From NCBI RefSeq assembly GCF_018991925.1, contig NW_024722158.1:2021673-2085672 (forward strand): 64,000 bases of DNA, written 5' to 3'. This DNA is from Homarus americanus. Lineage: Eukaryota; Arthropoda; Malacostraca; Decapoda; Nephropidae. Below, piece by piece: positions 53,982 through 64,000 of this stretch; within the stretch, counting starts at the first letter, position 1; every line of letters begins with the position of its first letter. The notes beneath the pieces are model-generated. The model was not told the DNA's origin. It saw nothing but the letters and a program-made list of their open reading frames with translations, and made no database searches. Made by a program: the position numbers and the translations under genes.

Positions 53982-54120
53982 AACCTCTTGTCCTTTTATT
54001 GATATTCATTTGCAGCTCCGGTTAGGTCTCAAAGTTTGTTCGGTGAACCACTGCTCACCGCCTGTATTTGGTGGTGCAGCTCGCTCCTTGTATTTATGTT
54101 TGATGATAGCAGGTCACTGT

Positions 54121-54295
54121 TGGTTGCTCGTGGTGTTACAAGTGGCACTTCACTGCTGGCTGCTTATGGTGTTACAAGTGGCAGATCACTGCCGGTTGCT
54201 TACGGTGTTACAAGTAGCATTTCACTGCCGGTTTTATACGGTATTACAAGTGGCATTTCACTGCCGGTTGTTTACGGTGTTACAAGTAAATTTAA
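54121..54295 (+). repeat. 36-bp minisatellite, five copies
   Basis: Units such as GTTGCTCGTGGTGTTACAAG plus TGGCACTTCACTGCTG repeat five times with a few changes. The period is a multiple of three, so two overlapping frames stay open through it, each giving 12-residue repeats (SxxxPVxYGVTS or LLxVLQVAxHCR). Real coding is unlikely. Confidence 0.9.
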
Positions 54296-54329
54296 TCACG
54301 CTTACCGTGTACTTTTTCTAGTTGGTTAT

Positions 54330-55430
54330 GTGTTACCTTAAAACCGGTGGTAATGAATCAATTTTCCTTTCCTTCATAATCTCAGTAGCGGGCGGCAGCT
54401 CTGCTTGTACGAAAAGGAATACTCTCAACCTATGGTCCACACTCATATGACAGTTTCCCGACCAGTGCTGCTGCAATGTATGTTTCCAGTTTAAGGGCAC
54501 AAGTATGCAATACCAAAGGAGGACATGAAATTCAGATATCATTCGACGATTTCCTTATTTTACGTAAGGTTAGTAACATATTAATTCGTTACTGATGCAG
54601 TAGAAAAGGCGATGAATTTGACAGGTCATCGGATATGGTCATTCTGGTACCATCGTGTAGTGAAAGCAGAAGGATTGTACACTGATTCGTACTTCTGAGG
54701 TTTTCGTCTGGCAACCACTATGTAAGGCTCCTTATATCATCGGCGAATATCGTCTCACATTTGGTCTAATTGTATTTGTTATGATAAATTAGTTTATTAA
54801 CTTCCTTTGGATATGTGTTCCATGCACCAGTTTCGTACAGAAAACGGAAACTGGTATCGTTCAAGAAAATCTACTTAATATTTCTTAATACACACCTGTA
54901 TTTACGAACTTGGATCACGGTTATGTCAAACTGTAACAAATTAACTCCGACTAAATTGTCTGTGTATTGAATCTCATAGTACAAGCTTCTTTTAGGATTA
55001 TTGTTCACTAACATTTTTGGTGTTGCTTGTGAATTAAGAGGCTCTGATTCATGTAGTCATCAGTCTGTCTTGGTAATTGTTGTATTTACTGTCGTTATTA
55101 CACACTCAATCAACATAACTAATATCTTTTATGTGGATTACATGCATGTGCAAGTAAACTGATGTTCAACTAGAGGTTCTCTGCAATACTACTATATTTG
55201 GTGAAATCCTATGCACACCACATGGGTGCACGGAGATTATTTAATGCTTGTGAGAGTCAACGTCTAACATATTCTCAACAACTGACATCTCCAGGTTATG
55301 CCTCCTCGTCCCCATTTCCAAGAAGATTGGTTAGCGAAGGACGTTTTGTTGTTGACTAGCTTGAGTACCAGGAGCTCCGACCAAGGCATATCGTCAGGTT
55401 TGTCATAAATACTTAAGTGCCGAGACATCA
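54330..55430. other. Unassigned stretch
   Basis: AT-rich with no recognisable domain. A small hairpin CCAGTTTC...GAAACTGG lies at 54829-54856. Confidence 0.35.
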
Positions 55431-55433
55431 TCG

Positions 55434-56990
55434 TTGAAACGCCACCGCACCTCAAGACAGCATACGGGTAAGGAAGAACTCCTCAAAGCCAGCACCTCTG
55501 CTCCGGGTGGCACGTTTGCTCATTGTGGTCAGCCTGGCGGCGGTGCCTTTGATCAACCTGACACGTCTTCACCCTGCCGGGGCCATACTGAGCGCCGCGG
55601 CGAAGGCAACTGTCCTATTCGCAGCGTTTTTGGCAGAACATGATGCCATTCAGGTGATTTAGTGTTTGTTTCCTCTTGTGTTTTAGCCCAAAATGTAAAG
55701 GCACTGCTCAATAAGTGGTGTTGTTAATCTGTCCCAAGTAAGGGTGGCAGAAACCTTAATCATTTAGCAGCATGTGATCTCACAATCTTCAGTTGCAAGT
55801 ATAGCCAAATAAATTTAATATATCTTTTAGCTTAGGTGACCACCTTGACGACCTCAATAAGCGAATGTTCCTGATTCCAAGACAGCCGCTCAAACGGCAA
55901 CGAAACGGACCAGATGCAAGGTCGTCGTGCAAGCTTTAGGGGAATGTGCAACTCAAAACTTGGTTAGGAAACTACAAATAAATTTAGTGTAATTATTGAC
56001 GAAAGTACCGATTGCCCAGTAAGTAAATCACATGCAATGATAGTGAAGTATTTTGATCTGGAGAGATAATGACAAAATCGCGATGCTGGATTTGATTGGA
56101 GTATTTGAAGGTAATCAGGGTTCGACTGGTGAAAATATATAACATGCTGTTTCAATGCCTCACTACACATGATATACCATTGAACAACTTCATTGGGTCT
56201 GCTGCAGATGGGGCGTTAAACATTAGGGGCGAATATAACTGTGTAACTAGCAGAATGGAAGTTAAAATGCTTGGCATTACCATATTTAAACGTGTTGCAC
56301 AAAGCGTGCATCTCTGTGCCAGCGAAGCAGCAAAGTCCTGGCCACGTACTCGTGAAGATGTGTTGAGAAATGTGTACATTTACCTTTCCCATAGTGCCAA
56401 AGGGAAATGTGAGTTTTGGAATTCCAGGGTTTTGACAACCCAAACCACAAATATTTCATGCCTGTGCCACGAGGTGATTGTCACTCCATGAAGCTGTTGC
56501 AAGAATACTCCAACTGTGGCAACCCCCTCAAACTGTATTTCCTCATCAGGGTAATTGAGGAGAGACTTGTGTTCTGCTACTTGAATTTTGAATTACATAT
56601 TGCCGCAACTCAACACAAAAAACTTTATTTTTTTAGAGTAAAGCCCCAACTTTGCATTTAATCCGTAAAGCATATGTCAACTGCATCCTTTTGCCATTTA
56701 CCTAGTGTGTCAAACTCCAAATGTATGGTATTGATTCAACCGATGTTTCCCTATATGAACCAGTCAATCAGATATATTCAGGATCGCAATTACATGCCGC
56801 CTTCCAAAGGCTAGAGCATTATAAGATAAGCATGAACACTGACGAAGATGTGGTTCAGAGACTTCTAGTAGTAGTAGTGTGTAGGAAAATAAAGAAAAGA
56901 TTCGAACTAAACAGTAAGTTGTGGAGACTGACGGTATATTTACACCCCAAAGGAGTCAGTAATTTTATAAACCTGTTATTAGCGTTTTAA
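55434..56990 (+). pseudogene. hAT-family (ZBED-like) transposase remnant
   Basis: Frames in order give FLAEHDAIQV near 55630 (the AEHNLP-type helix), DSKTAAQTATKRTRCK and VVQALGE (55880-55950), a broken DEST(D) site near 55990, then a long frame 56096-56491 with IGVFEGNQGSTGENIYNML, FIGSAADGALNIRGEYN, HLCASEAAKSWPR and LRNVYIYLSHSAKGK. After a frameshift FQGFDNPNHKYFMPVPRGDCH and further blocks follow to 56990. The order DES(T/S), FAADGAN, SLHLCASEA, RN-Y-FS-SAKR matches ZBED/SCAND3-like hAT transposases. Many stops; no TIRs seen. Confidence 0.7.
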
Positions 56991-57082
56991 ATGAAGAGGG
57001 AGATGCATAATATAATTGTTTTGGACATTAGCAATGGAAGTGTTGTCACTTCTGACGTCCACTGTTGATGCAAACCGTCCTT

Positions 57083-57826
57083 TTCTAAGGTGAATTTAAT
57101 TAAGGAAACAGAGAAATAGTCTTCGTATACAAACTGTAAATCCTCAATAACCTTTGAGCGAATGTCGTAATTTAATATTATTGTGGATATAACGTATTGT
57201 AACCACGTGTTCATTGTAATCGGCTGTGGTGTTCCCATTATGTGATGGTGCTATAGTTGTTACCAGTCCCTTTCTTCTAATAAGCTTGAAGTCTTATGTT
57301 AAACGGTGATATTTGGTTTCCTAAGAGTTGTTGTTAGGTAGTAGGTAGTAGGCAGCTATACTCGGGAACGGGATGGTAATCTCGACAATGTGTACCTAGA
57401 TTTTGCCAAAGCTTTCGGCAGTGTACCCCACGAAAGGCTAAAATTCAAACTGGAAGGGTACGGAATTCGGGAAATGTCCTAGCGTGGATAGAAGACTTTC
57501 TACAAGACAGCAAGCAGTGTGTAGGTGATTAATGGCACGAAATCATCGTCCGTACCTGTCACAAGCGGGGTACCACAGGGCAGTATATTGGGCCCGCTGT
57601 TGTTTGTTTGTTTCATAAATGATGACATGCCTGACGTTGTACACTCCTCCATACAAATGTTTGCCGATGACGCCAAGTTATTTCGGGAAATCAAGAAGCC
57701 TAGCAGACTGTGAAGAGCTGCAGGAGGATCTCTGTGAGCTCCAGGAATAGTCGAAGAAATGGCTAATAAGATTCAATGTCACGAAGTGTAAGAGGATGCA
57801 CCTGGGCGTACCAAGGGAGAGGAAGT
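57083..57826 (+). repeat. 744-bp tandem duplication, unit 1
   Basis: TTCTAAGGTGAATTTAATTAAGG starts here and again at 57827. The two units run in parallel with few differences for about 680 bases and contain a CR1-like RT fragment. Confidence 0.9.
57370..57720 (+). pseudogene. CR1-like RT fragment (unit 1)
   Basis: NVYLDFAKAFGSVPHERLKF (the first catalytic Asp present, FDS now FGS), VINGTKSSSVPVTSGVPQGSILGPLLF, and MFADDAKLFREIKK with the catalytic pair. Frames break near 57480 and at the end. Same family as 26560-27610. Confidence 0.75.
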
Positions 57827-58501
57827 TTCTAAGGTGAATTTAATTAAGGAAACAGAGAAATAGTCTTCGTATACAAACTGTAAATCCTCAATAACCTTTG
57901 AGTGAATGTCGTAATTTAATATTATTGTGGATGTAACGTATTGTTACCACGTGTTCATTGTAATCGGCTGTGGTGTTCCCATTGTGTGATGGTGCTACAG
58001 TTGTTACCAGTCCCTTTCTTCTAATAAGCTTGAAGTCTTATGTTAAACGTTGATATTTTGTTTCCTAAGAGTGGTTGTTAGGAAGTAGGTAGTAGGCAGC
58101 TACACTCTGGAATGGGGTGGTAATCTCGACAATATTTACCTAGATTTTGCCAAAGCTTTCGACAGTGTACTCCACGAAAGGCTAAAATTCAAACTGGAAG
58201 GGTACGGAATTCGGGAAATGTCCGAGCGTGGATAGAAGACTTTCTACAAGACAGCAAGCAGTGTGTGGTGATTAATGGCACGAAATCATCGTCCGTACCT
58301 GTCACAAGCGGGGTACCACAGGGCAGTGTATTGTGCCCGCTGTTGTTTGTTTGTTTCATATTTGACATGCCTGACGTTGTACACTCCTCCATACAAATGT
58401 TTACCGATGACGCCAAGTTATTTCGGGAAATCAGGAAACCAAGCAGACTGTGAAGAGCTGCAGGAGGATCTCTGTGAGCTCCAGGAATAGTCGAAGAAAT
58501 G
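57827..58501 (+). repeat. 744-bp tandem duplication, unit 2
   Basis: Parallels unit 1 from its start to GGAATAGTCGAAGAAATG, where it is replaced by LTR-like DNA. One difference is AAATGATGACATG in unit 1 against TTTGACATG in unit 2. Confidence 0.9.
58120..58455 (+). pseudogene. CR1-like RT fragment (unit 2)
   Basis: Repeat of the previous entry: LDFAKAFDSVLHERL, VINGTKSSSVPVTSGVPQGSVLCPLLF and MFTDDAKLFREIRK; here the FADD motif reads FTDD. Frame breaks as in unit 1. Confidence 0.75.
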
Positions 58502-59290
58502 TCTACTGAGCGCTCACGCCAGTGGTGATGACACTCCCGGTGGTAAACACCGCCCCCCCAGTCGCTACATCTGGTGTGGTAACAGGCCGCGTGTGGGGTA
58601 GGAGGCACAGGGTTGTTGACACCAACGATAAAACCAGCGGCGATAACATTTTTCTGGCTAAATAAACTACCAATATCAATATTAATGTCAATAAGAATTC
58701 TACAATTTCTCGGAGAGCCGAATTTCAATATATGTAAATATTTTAGAATAGTTTTTTTTGGATGTTAAAATGGCTTGACAACATCTTATTTAGAGAGAGG
58801 ACATATTCTACTTGATATTTTATATATTATGTAGGTGTTCTGCATGATTTATCAGTGTAACCACGTTACGTCACTGGTGTAGGCGGATCAGCTGTTCTTT
58901 ATGTTCACTGGTGTGTACACACACACACACACACGTATAATCACTGGGAGGGTGGGCTTGCCTGTCCGGAATGAACAATAACAGCCCGTCCGCTCGGACC
59001 GAAACCTTACGACACTGTCCGAGTGTAATGAATATTCGTTCACTGGGTGTGAGGGCTGGCTCGTCGCAAACAAACACTCACAACCCTGTACGCTTGAACC
59101 GAAACTTTATGACAACTCCTCAGATATTTGAACACTTCACTCAAACACACGACACTCTACGTCACTGGCTCTTGTGATGACGTTATGACGATCTACGCTG
59201 TCCCACGCTGAAACTCCCGGCGTTGGTGGTTCCTTTGTTCCTCATGGTAGTTGAAAAAATCCCTTCGACGCCCCCCGTACTTGTTTTGAC
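58502..59290. other. LTR-like scrap, (AC)n and unassigned DNA
   Basis: 58567-58645 (ACATCTGG...GTAACAGG...CCAGCGGCGATAACA) is a diverged match to the last 80 bases of the BEL LTR. An (AC)8 run lies at 58918-58935. The remainder shows nothing recognisable. Confidence 0.45.
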
Positions 59291-59928
59291 TGTAACGCCT
59301 TAGTTAAGGACGTTCAGGTTACGGGCAAGTCGTAGGGAATGATTGAAACCCGTCTTTTGACGCATTCAATATTTATTGATGTGGTCAAAACCTGCAGAGG
59401 AGAAAGCATTCATGATATGACAAGGTGATCCATCTGATACATAATTAGTTTGTCTCACACAATTTTATCTTAATTACAATTTATTAAACATACTGACATA
59501 AGACAAAGTTCATAACTCTATTAATCTTAGCTTCGCTTCATTCTGCATTGTCTTATTACTCCAGGTTAGGCAGAAACGAGTAGGCGTAAGTAGTCAACAA
59601 TATTTCAGTACCGAGGGGTATGTCACCACTTAGGCTGTACTTACAAGTGCTAGTCAATGCAGATCAGTATGGTGTTCCAACAGAAAACAGCATTGCGTAA
59701 ATCGTCCCAGCACAAATTCTCGGACAGGAGAAGGCTGGTCTTCACAGCATCACTAGAGAGGGCGATCTATCTCATGGAGGGGCGGGCAGCCACCGCCACC
59801 AGTCTATGACAGTCCACTCAGCAGAACCAGGACTTGTCTGTAAACACTTCTACATCTGGCGAGGTCACAGATCGAAAGATTTAATGCATCACACGCCAGC
59901 ACTGTAGCTGAAGCCAGCGGCGATAACA
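59291..59928 (-). mobile_element. BEL solo LTR (638 bp)
   Basis: From TGTAACGCC to GCGATAACA, aligned over its length with the LTR at 51303-53137 apart from the LINE insert there. No internal BEL sequence on either side, so it is a solo LTR. No clear target-site duplication; the right flank is an ATT array. It preserves the sequence TATCTCATGGAGGGGCGGG, the uninterrupted version of the LINE target. Confidence 0.85.
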
Positions 59929-59949
59929 ATTATTATTATTATTATTATG

Positions 59950-60001
<52 letters not shown>
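59929..60001. repeat. (ATT)n microsatellite
   Basis: ATT units with one ATG variation. It lies next to the 3' end of the minus-strand LINE and may be that element's (TAA)n tail extended by slippage. Confidence 0.95.
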
Positions 60002-60002
<1 letters not shown>

Positions 60003-60068
60003 ATACACACACAAACACTACTACTACTACTTTGCTGTCACTTTGAATCAAGTATGACGATCATCCGG

Positions 60069-60302
60069 CTATGATACAAGACATGAGTTATGAAGTTTGT
60101 CTCCTAGGTTGGTGAGGTTTGAGGTGACTAAAGAGGCCGATACGGGACCGCAGGGTCGTCCACATTCGTTGCACATGTGGAGGGCTGGATCTATGCGGGA
60201 GGGGCGGTGGCAGCGTCTTTTCAGCGTTGGCGCTTTTCTGTCTCGGTTTGCAGTCAGGCTAACTCGAAAGTATTGATACCTCCTCATGTGGTGCTCCTCC
60301 AA
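60069..60302 (-). pseudogene. LINE C-terminal zinc-finger-like block
   Basis: A 77-residue frame with RRCHRPSRIDPALHMCNECGRPCG and a shortened LVTSNLTN. The C-x2-C-G-R pattern followed by a helix (normally ISHLRTH) is the C2H2-like end of this LINE group; the His pair is lost here. Confidence 0.55.
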
Positions 60303-60720
60303 GCGTTAAGATGTGGACTCGACTCCCAGGTGAGTGGGCCGATTTGGCACTTTTTTCAAGTCTTAAGACTATCCTTATGCCTTTTCATGCTGAATCTCTT
60401 CATCAATATCTGCAGTGGTGGACAGGTGGGAGCTGAGATACCGAAAGTGGGTAACATTATATAGGGTAGTACCGTAATGCTGAATTGATGGTGGAGGTGT
60501 GTCTGAACCAGGGGCAGGTTGAAAGAGAATCTGAGACTTACATACATTCACCTCAAGGCCGATATGTGCACACGCATCTGCATAGGTGTTCAGGATCTCC
60601 TGTAGGTTGTGTTTAGTGTGAGCAACAATGGGAGCTCGTCTGAATACTGAAGTTCAGTAATGGAAACTGCCGACACCTTAGTTCTTGCCTGAAGTCGTCT
60701 TATGTTGAAAAATCCCCCCT

Positions 60721-61528
60721 TCACCCGGTACTCGATGTCCACCCCGCCCCGCCGGCTAAAATGGCGCTGGCACAAGTTGGAAAGGCAGCCAAGAAAAGGT
60801 AAAAGAGAGTTGGTGCCAGGACACACCCTTGTTTAGCCCCTGTTTGGATGGGGATGAACTCAGACTGGGTGCCGTTGTGCAGGACACTGCCGTTTATATC
60901 ATCGTGGAGTTGCCTCACAATGGTGATGAATTTTGGTGGGCAGCCAAAATGTCTTAGGGTCCACCGAATCAAAGACCTTGGTTAGGTCGAGGAAAGCCAT
61001 GTACAGGTCACGGCGCTGTTCTCTGCACTTTTCCTGTATCTGGCGGGCAGCAAAGATCATGTCAGTGGTGCCACGTTATGGTCTAAGATCACAATGAGAT
61101 TCTGGGAGGAAGTTTTCCGCCACAGGAAGAAGTCTGTTTAGGAGGACTCGAGCGATAATCTTGCCAGCTACGGAGAGCAGCGAGATCCCACGTACTTGCC
61201 ACAGTCTGACCGGTTTCCCCTATTCTTATAAATATTGACAATGGTGGTGTCTTTAAGAGCTTGGGGGATTTCCTCCTTTTTCCATATATTCTCTCCTTTT
61301 CCCATATATTCTCCAGGAGAGAGTGGAGACGACTGGTAAACAGAGGCCCTCCTGCTTTATACATCTCGGCTGGGATTCCAACAGGCCCTGAGGCTTTGTT
61401 ATTTTTATCTGTTTGATGGCAGTAGCTACCTCATCCAGGCATGGAGGATAGCTGAGGTGGGTCAGCTCTGGATGCTGAGGCACCTGTTGGGTAGTCAGGA
61501 TATCCACATCAGTGTTTCGTTTTAGCAA
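60721..61528 (-). pseudogene. LINE reverse transcriptase
   Basis: Fragments show VPQHPELTHLSYPPCLDEVATAIKQIK (RT start), GKAP-type loss, IFRIGETGQT-like residues near 61170, and MIRWTLRHFGCPPKFITIVRQLHDD with QTGAKQGCVLAPTLFYLF. The segment with the YADD catalytic pair was not found in readable form. Heavy decay. Confidence 0.65.
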
Positions 61529-61679
61529 TGGTTGGTAGTGCTCTTTCCAGCACCTCCTTCATCGTCTTTAATTATAAAGTTACCGTCAGGTGAGAGGAGG
61601 GGGGCTGCTCCACGAGTGATTGGCCCATAAAATATTTTAATGGAATTGGAAAATTCATGCATCTTGTGCTGATCTGCAA

Positions 61680-62165
61680 TTATTTTTGTATTCCACATGC
61701 TTTATTTTTATGCCATTCATTCTTTAGATTGCAAAATTCCCGCTGGGCAGCCGCTCTCTTCTTGCGGAAGATATCAGCTTTGGTCCGAGACTGAGGGTTG
61801 TTTAGCCAGTCAGTAAAAGGAGCACATTTATCATCCATGGGTACTGTGATTGCCCGGTTACTTTCATCAAAGCAGTCCTGGTGTGCTCTTTTGATCTGGC
61901 CGAAGGTCTCTCTGCAGGTTTTTGGCATAACAGTGTTTAGAGTATTCCATTCGGCACTGGGATTCGCGTTGTTTGTTGTTGGGTTGTTTAAAAGCCCATG
62001 TTGGAGCTGCTCTCTGAAAGCATGTGCTACTCCTGGATCTTCCAGACGCTTAGTATTAAAACCTCTTCGGGAGGCTTGCTGCCTAAGCCTTTTTGGGGCG
62101 ACGTGAAGTGAGAGCTTGGCTCTGACAAGTCGATGATCAGTGTCGCAGTGGTCTGAGCCACGCAT
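61680..62165 (-). pseudogene. LINE linker between endonuclease and RT
   Basis: A 161-residue frame begins with the TDHRLVRAKLSLHV block and runs through PKRLRQQASRRGFNTKRL and WLNNPQSRTKADIFRKKRAAAQREF. This helical, basic linker is typical between endonuclease and RT in such LINEs. Confidence 0.65.
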
Positions 62166-62928
62166 GGCACGGGAGATGAGGACATCTCGGCGATCTCTTT
62201 CTCTGACAATGATGTAGTTAATGAGATGCCAGTGTTTGGATCATGGTGTTCCAAAGAACCCTTGAACTTATCGGCCTGCCGAAACAAGGTATTGGCGAAA
62301 GTGAGGTTGTGCGCAGCATCCTTGCTGAGGAGGAGTAGGTCGTTGGGATTACACTTCCCTACTCCAATTTTCCCTATGGTTCCCTGCCAAATGTTAGCAT
62401 TTCTGCCAACTCTCACATTGAGGTCGCCAAGGAGCATAACCTTGTCTTCTCTGGGGATTGAGGCCAGCACTCTGTCGAGGTCAGCGTATAAGGCCTCCTT
62501 GATGTCATCCTCTGCATCCAGTGTTGGGGTGCATGCACTGATGAAAAAGGCATGACGTGGGGTATTCAGTGGGACTCGAAGCGTCATGAGGCGCTCGTTG
62601 ATGCCACTAGGCATTTCAGTTAACCTGAGTAGGATGCGTTGGCTTACCCTTCCAGAAGAAGATATAGCCAAACCCCGTTCTGTGAGTTGGCCCTCATCTG
62701 GGAGTCAGGCTCACTCATGGCTGCTATGTCGATGCTATACCTAGCCAACTCTTTTGCCACAAGGGCAGTTCTTCTTTCAGGACACTCATCTGTGCCAGTA
62801 TCCAGTAGGGACCTGACATTCCATGCAGCGACCATAAGAGGTTGTATGTTTTTTTTGTTTTTTTTATCTGTGATTTTGATTGTGTTTTCGACTGCGTTAG
62901 GATGTACCTTACTGGGTGAGGTTGCCAA
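62120..62928 (-). pseudogene. LINE AP endonuclease
   Basis: Minus-strand frames give VAAWNVRSLLDTGTD, PERRTALVAKELARYSIDIAAMSEP (catalytic Glu block), GLA..LR..L..L.I...RLMTLRVPL, FFISACTPTLDA, KVMLLGDLNVRVG (GDFN-type block) and TDHRLVRAKLSL (SDH block). All catalytic blocks are recognisable but spread over three frames. It would nick the target DNA. Confidence 0.75.
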
Positions 62929-62934
62929 GTCAGG

Positions 62935-63330
62935 TTAGGTTTTTAGACAGGCTATGTTTACGGCACCTTTTCTAGCTCCCTTGCCGTGTGGATTGAGCAG
63001 AATGGTTCCTCGAAAAGACTGGGGGTATAAGTGTTTTGATGATGATGAGAGGTATGATGAGCTGGATGATGGCTGCGAGTAAGTTGATTTATGTGGTGTG
63101 GCAGGAGCGCAGGCTGCAATCACACTTCTTGGCTTTCCCTTTTCTTAATCCAGTTGTGCAATTGTTGCAACGACTGGGGAGAGGGAGAGTTACAATGGAC
63201 TGCCGATTGCCCGGTTTCTTGGGTTTCTCTTTAGTAGCCTGTCCATCAGGCATTGCCTTTGTCTGCCGGTGTAGTCGTTGGTTTTCCTTGGTGGTCACCT
63301 CTTCCGCCTAAACCGTCGTTGGGGTCTTGT
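62935..63330 (-). pseudogene. LINE 5' region, ORF1-like scrap
   Basis: Short frames 63298-63089 (MTTKENQRLHRQTKAM, then CNNCTTGLRKGKAKKCDCS) and 63123-62935 (FRGTILLNPHGKGARKG) precede the endonuclease. A Cys-x2-Cys and basic residues suggest an RNA-binding leader, but support is weak. Confidence 0.35.
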
Positions 63331-63840
63331 TGAATCTCTTTAAGCATGTCTGCCTGGTGCGGGGCTCCTTTGCCGATTTTTCGTTCGGGGTTTACTCACG
63401 TAACCTTATACCTAACAAGGTTAAACCGCAAGGTAGCGGGGCAATGGCTGGTAGGTGCCAGAGCGTGTCCACATGCCAGTGGGCCTTGGAGCTATCCCTC
63501 TGGGCCCACTGCTACTCTGAGATCCCCTACTAGTCTAGTCTAGGCCCACAAGGCACCCAGTTACCGTGTGTTGCCACGAGGAGGCACAGCAGGAGTTTTG
63601 GTGGTGAGGAGGCTGTGTACTGGCAAGGGAAGGCTTATGCAAGTTGCTTCCCTGTTCGCCACGAGGGTTAGCCAGTGGCGCCAGCTGAAAGCGTGGGGGA
63701 GTAAGCAGTGCTTGCACCCTATCACTAACAAAATGCTGCCACACTAGACGAATTTCACCACCCTGTGTACACACACACACACACACTCTTACTGAATTAT
63801 TAATATACCTCCACAAAAGTTTTTGTTTTACACATTCCAA
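63331..63840. other. Probable 5' UTR of the LINE and unassigned DNA
   Basis: GC-rich sequence (minus strand) with CTAGACTAGACTAGTAGGGG, leading into the LINE. An (AC)9 run is at 63770-63786. No coding region supported. Confidence 0.35.
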
Positions 63841-63962
63841 ACCTAACCTAACCTAACCAAACCAAACATAACGTAACTTCACCTAACCTAACGTCACGAA
63901 TCCTCACGTAACCTCACCCAACCTAACCTAATGTCACATATCCTCACGTAACCTCACCTACA
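63838..63962 (-). repeat. Degenerate CCTAA (TTAGG) telomere-like repeats
   Basis: AACCTAACCTAACCTAACC followed by variants CACCTAACCTAACG and CACCCAACCTAACC at about 10-50-bp spacing. TTAGG is the telomere unit of most arthropods. Here it is interstitial and decayed, and reaches nearly the window end. Confidence 0.7.
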
Positions 63963-64000
63963 TTTAGATTCCTGGTTTTCAATTTTTGTTAAATAGTAAT

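Larger units (their letters stand above)
60002..63330 (-). mobile_element. AP-endonuclease LINE (RTE/CR1-like group, clade uncertain), decayed
   Basis: Minus-strand order: 5' region with ORF1-like scrap (63300-62935), AP endonuclease (62900-62120), linker (62165-61680), RT (61528-60721), and a C-terminal zinc-finger-like block (60302-60069) followed by TAG and TAA simple repeats. Many frameshifts. The start NVRSLLD...ERRTALVAKELARY is typical of LINEs often annotated as craniofacial development protein 2-like. Confidence 0.75.

Overview
This window is repeat-rich eukaryotic DNA. Nothing in it looks like a host gene. It is a pile-up of transposable elements of nearly every class, separated by long (TA)n arrays. 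The mix suggests an arthropod, most likely a decapod crustacean: CR1 with an esterase ORF1, Penelope-like elements with a GIY-YIG domain, Tigger/pogo, hAT, BEL/Pao and Gypsy elements, abundant TA microsatellites, and TTAGG/CCTAA-type repeats at the right edge. That placement is inference, not proof. One 100-N assembly gap lies at 37935-38034.

Layout, left to right. 1-2.7 kb: a decayed Gypsy element (minus) that has lost its reverse transcriptase. 4.1-8.0 kb: an I-like LINE with endonuclease, RT, RNase H and a CCHC knuckle. 8.2-16.2 kb: a three-level nest, in which a Jockey-like LINE is split by a hAT element (8-bp duplication GGTAACAC), itself split by a 5.3-kb Gypsy element (4-bp duplication GTCT). 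16.3-18.9 kb: a Tigger/pogo element whose transposase frame is broken by two stops and whose far end is cut by a Penelope-like tail. 19.4-21.2 kb: an unclassified dispersed repeat, called R1 here. 21.8-24.8 kb: a transposase-like gene of a family I cannot name, split by a Tigger-type element with TA duplication. 24.9-25.9 kb: a Penelope-like GIY-YIG end and inverted tails between TA arrays. 26-28.4 kb: a 25-bp minisatellite, a CR1-like LINE fragment and a 622-bp non-autonomous Tigger. 30.4-30.8 kb: a Gypsy solo LTR. 33.7-36.1 kb: a pol-deleted Gypsy element with an intact gag.

Continuing. 40.5-46.4 kb: a near-complete CR1 flanked by 586-bp direct repeats. 46.5-51.3 kb: R1 copies in both orientations. 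51.3-53.6 kb: the 3' part of a BEL/Pao element, its LTR carrying a twin-primed (5'-inverted) LINE. 55.4-57.0 kb: a hAT transposase remnant. 57.1-58.5 kb: a tandemly duplicated CR1-like RT fragment. 59.3-59.9 kb: a BEL solo LTR that is the empty-site version of the LTR at 51.3 kb. 60.1-63.3 kb: another LINE (minus). 63.84-64 kb: telomere-like repeats.

The most striking signal is at the gag/protease overlap of the Gypsy copy at 33.7-36.1 kb. A GGGAAAC slippery heptamer sits in the correct gag phase, followed after 9 nt by two interlocking, perfect 8-bp stems that form an H-type pseudoknot; the gag stop codon lies inside it. The older copy at 9.9-15.2 kb keeps the heptamer and stem 1 but has lost stem 2. 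Other strong observations are the empty-site/filled-site LTR pair, the frame-preserving Tigger insertion, a PCNA-box-like motif in the Tigger transposase, and the association of Penelope-like tails with TA arrays. All identifications come from reading motifs by eye; no database search was made.
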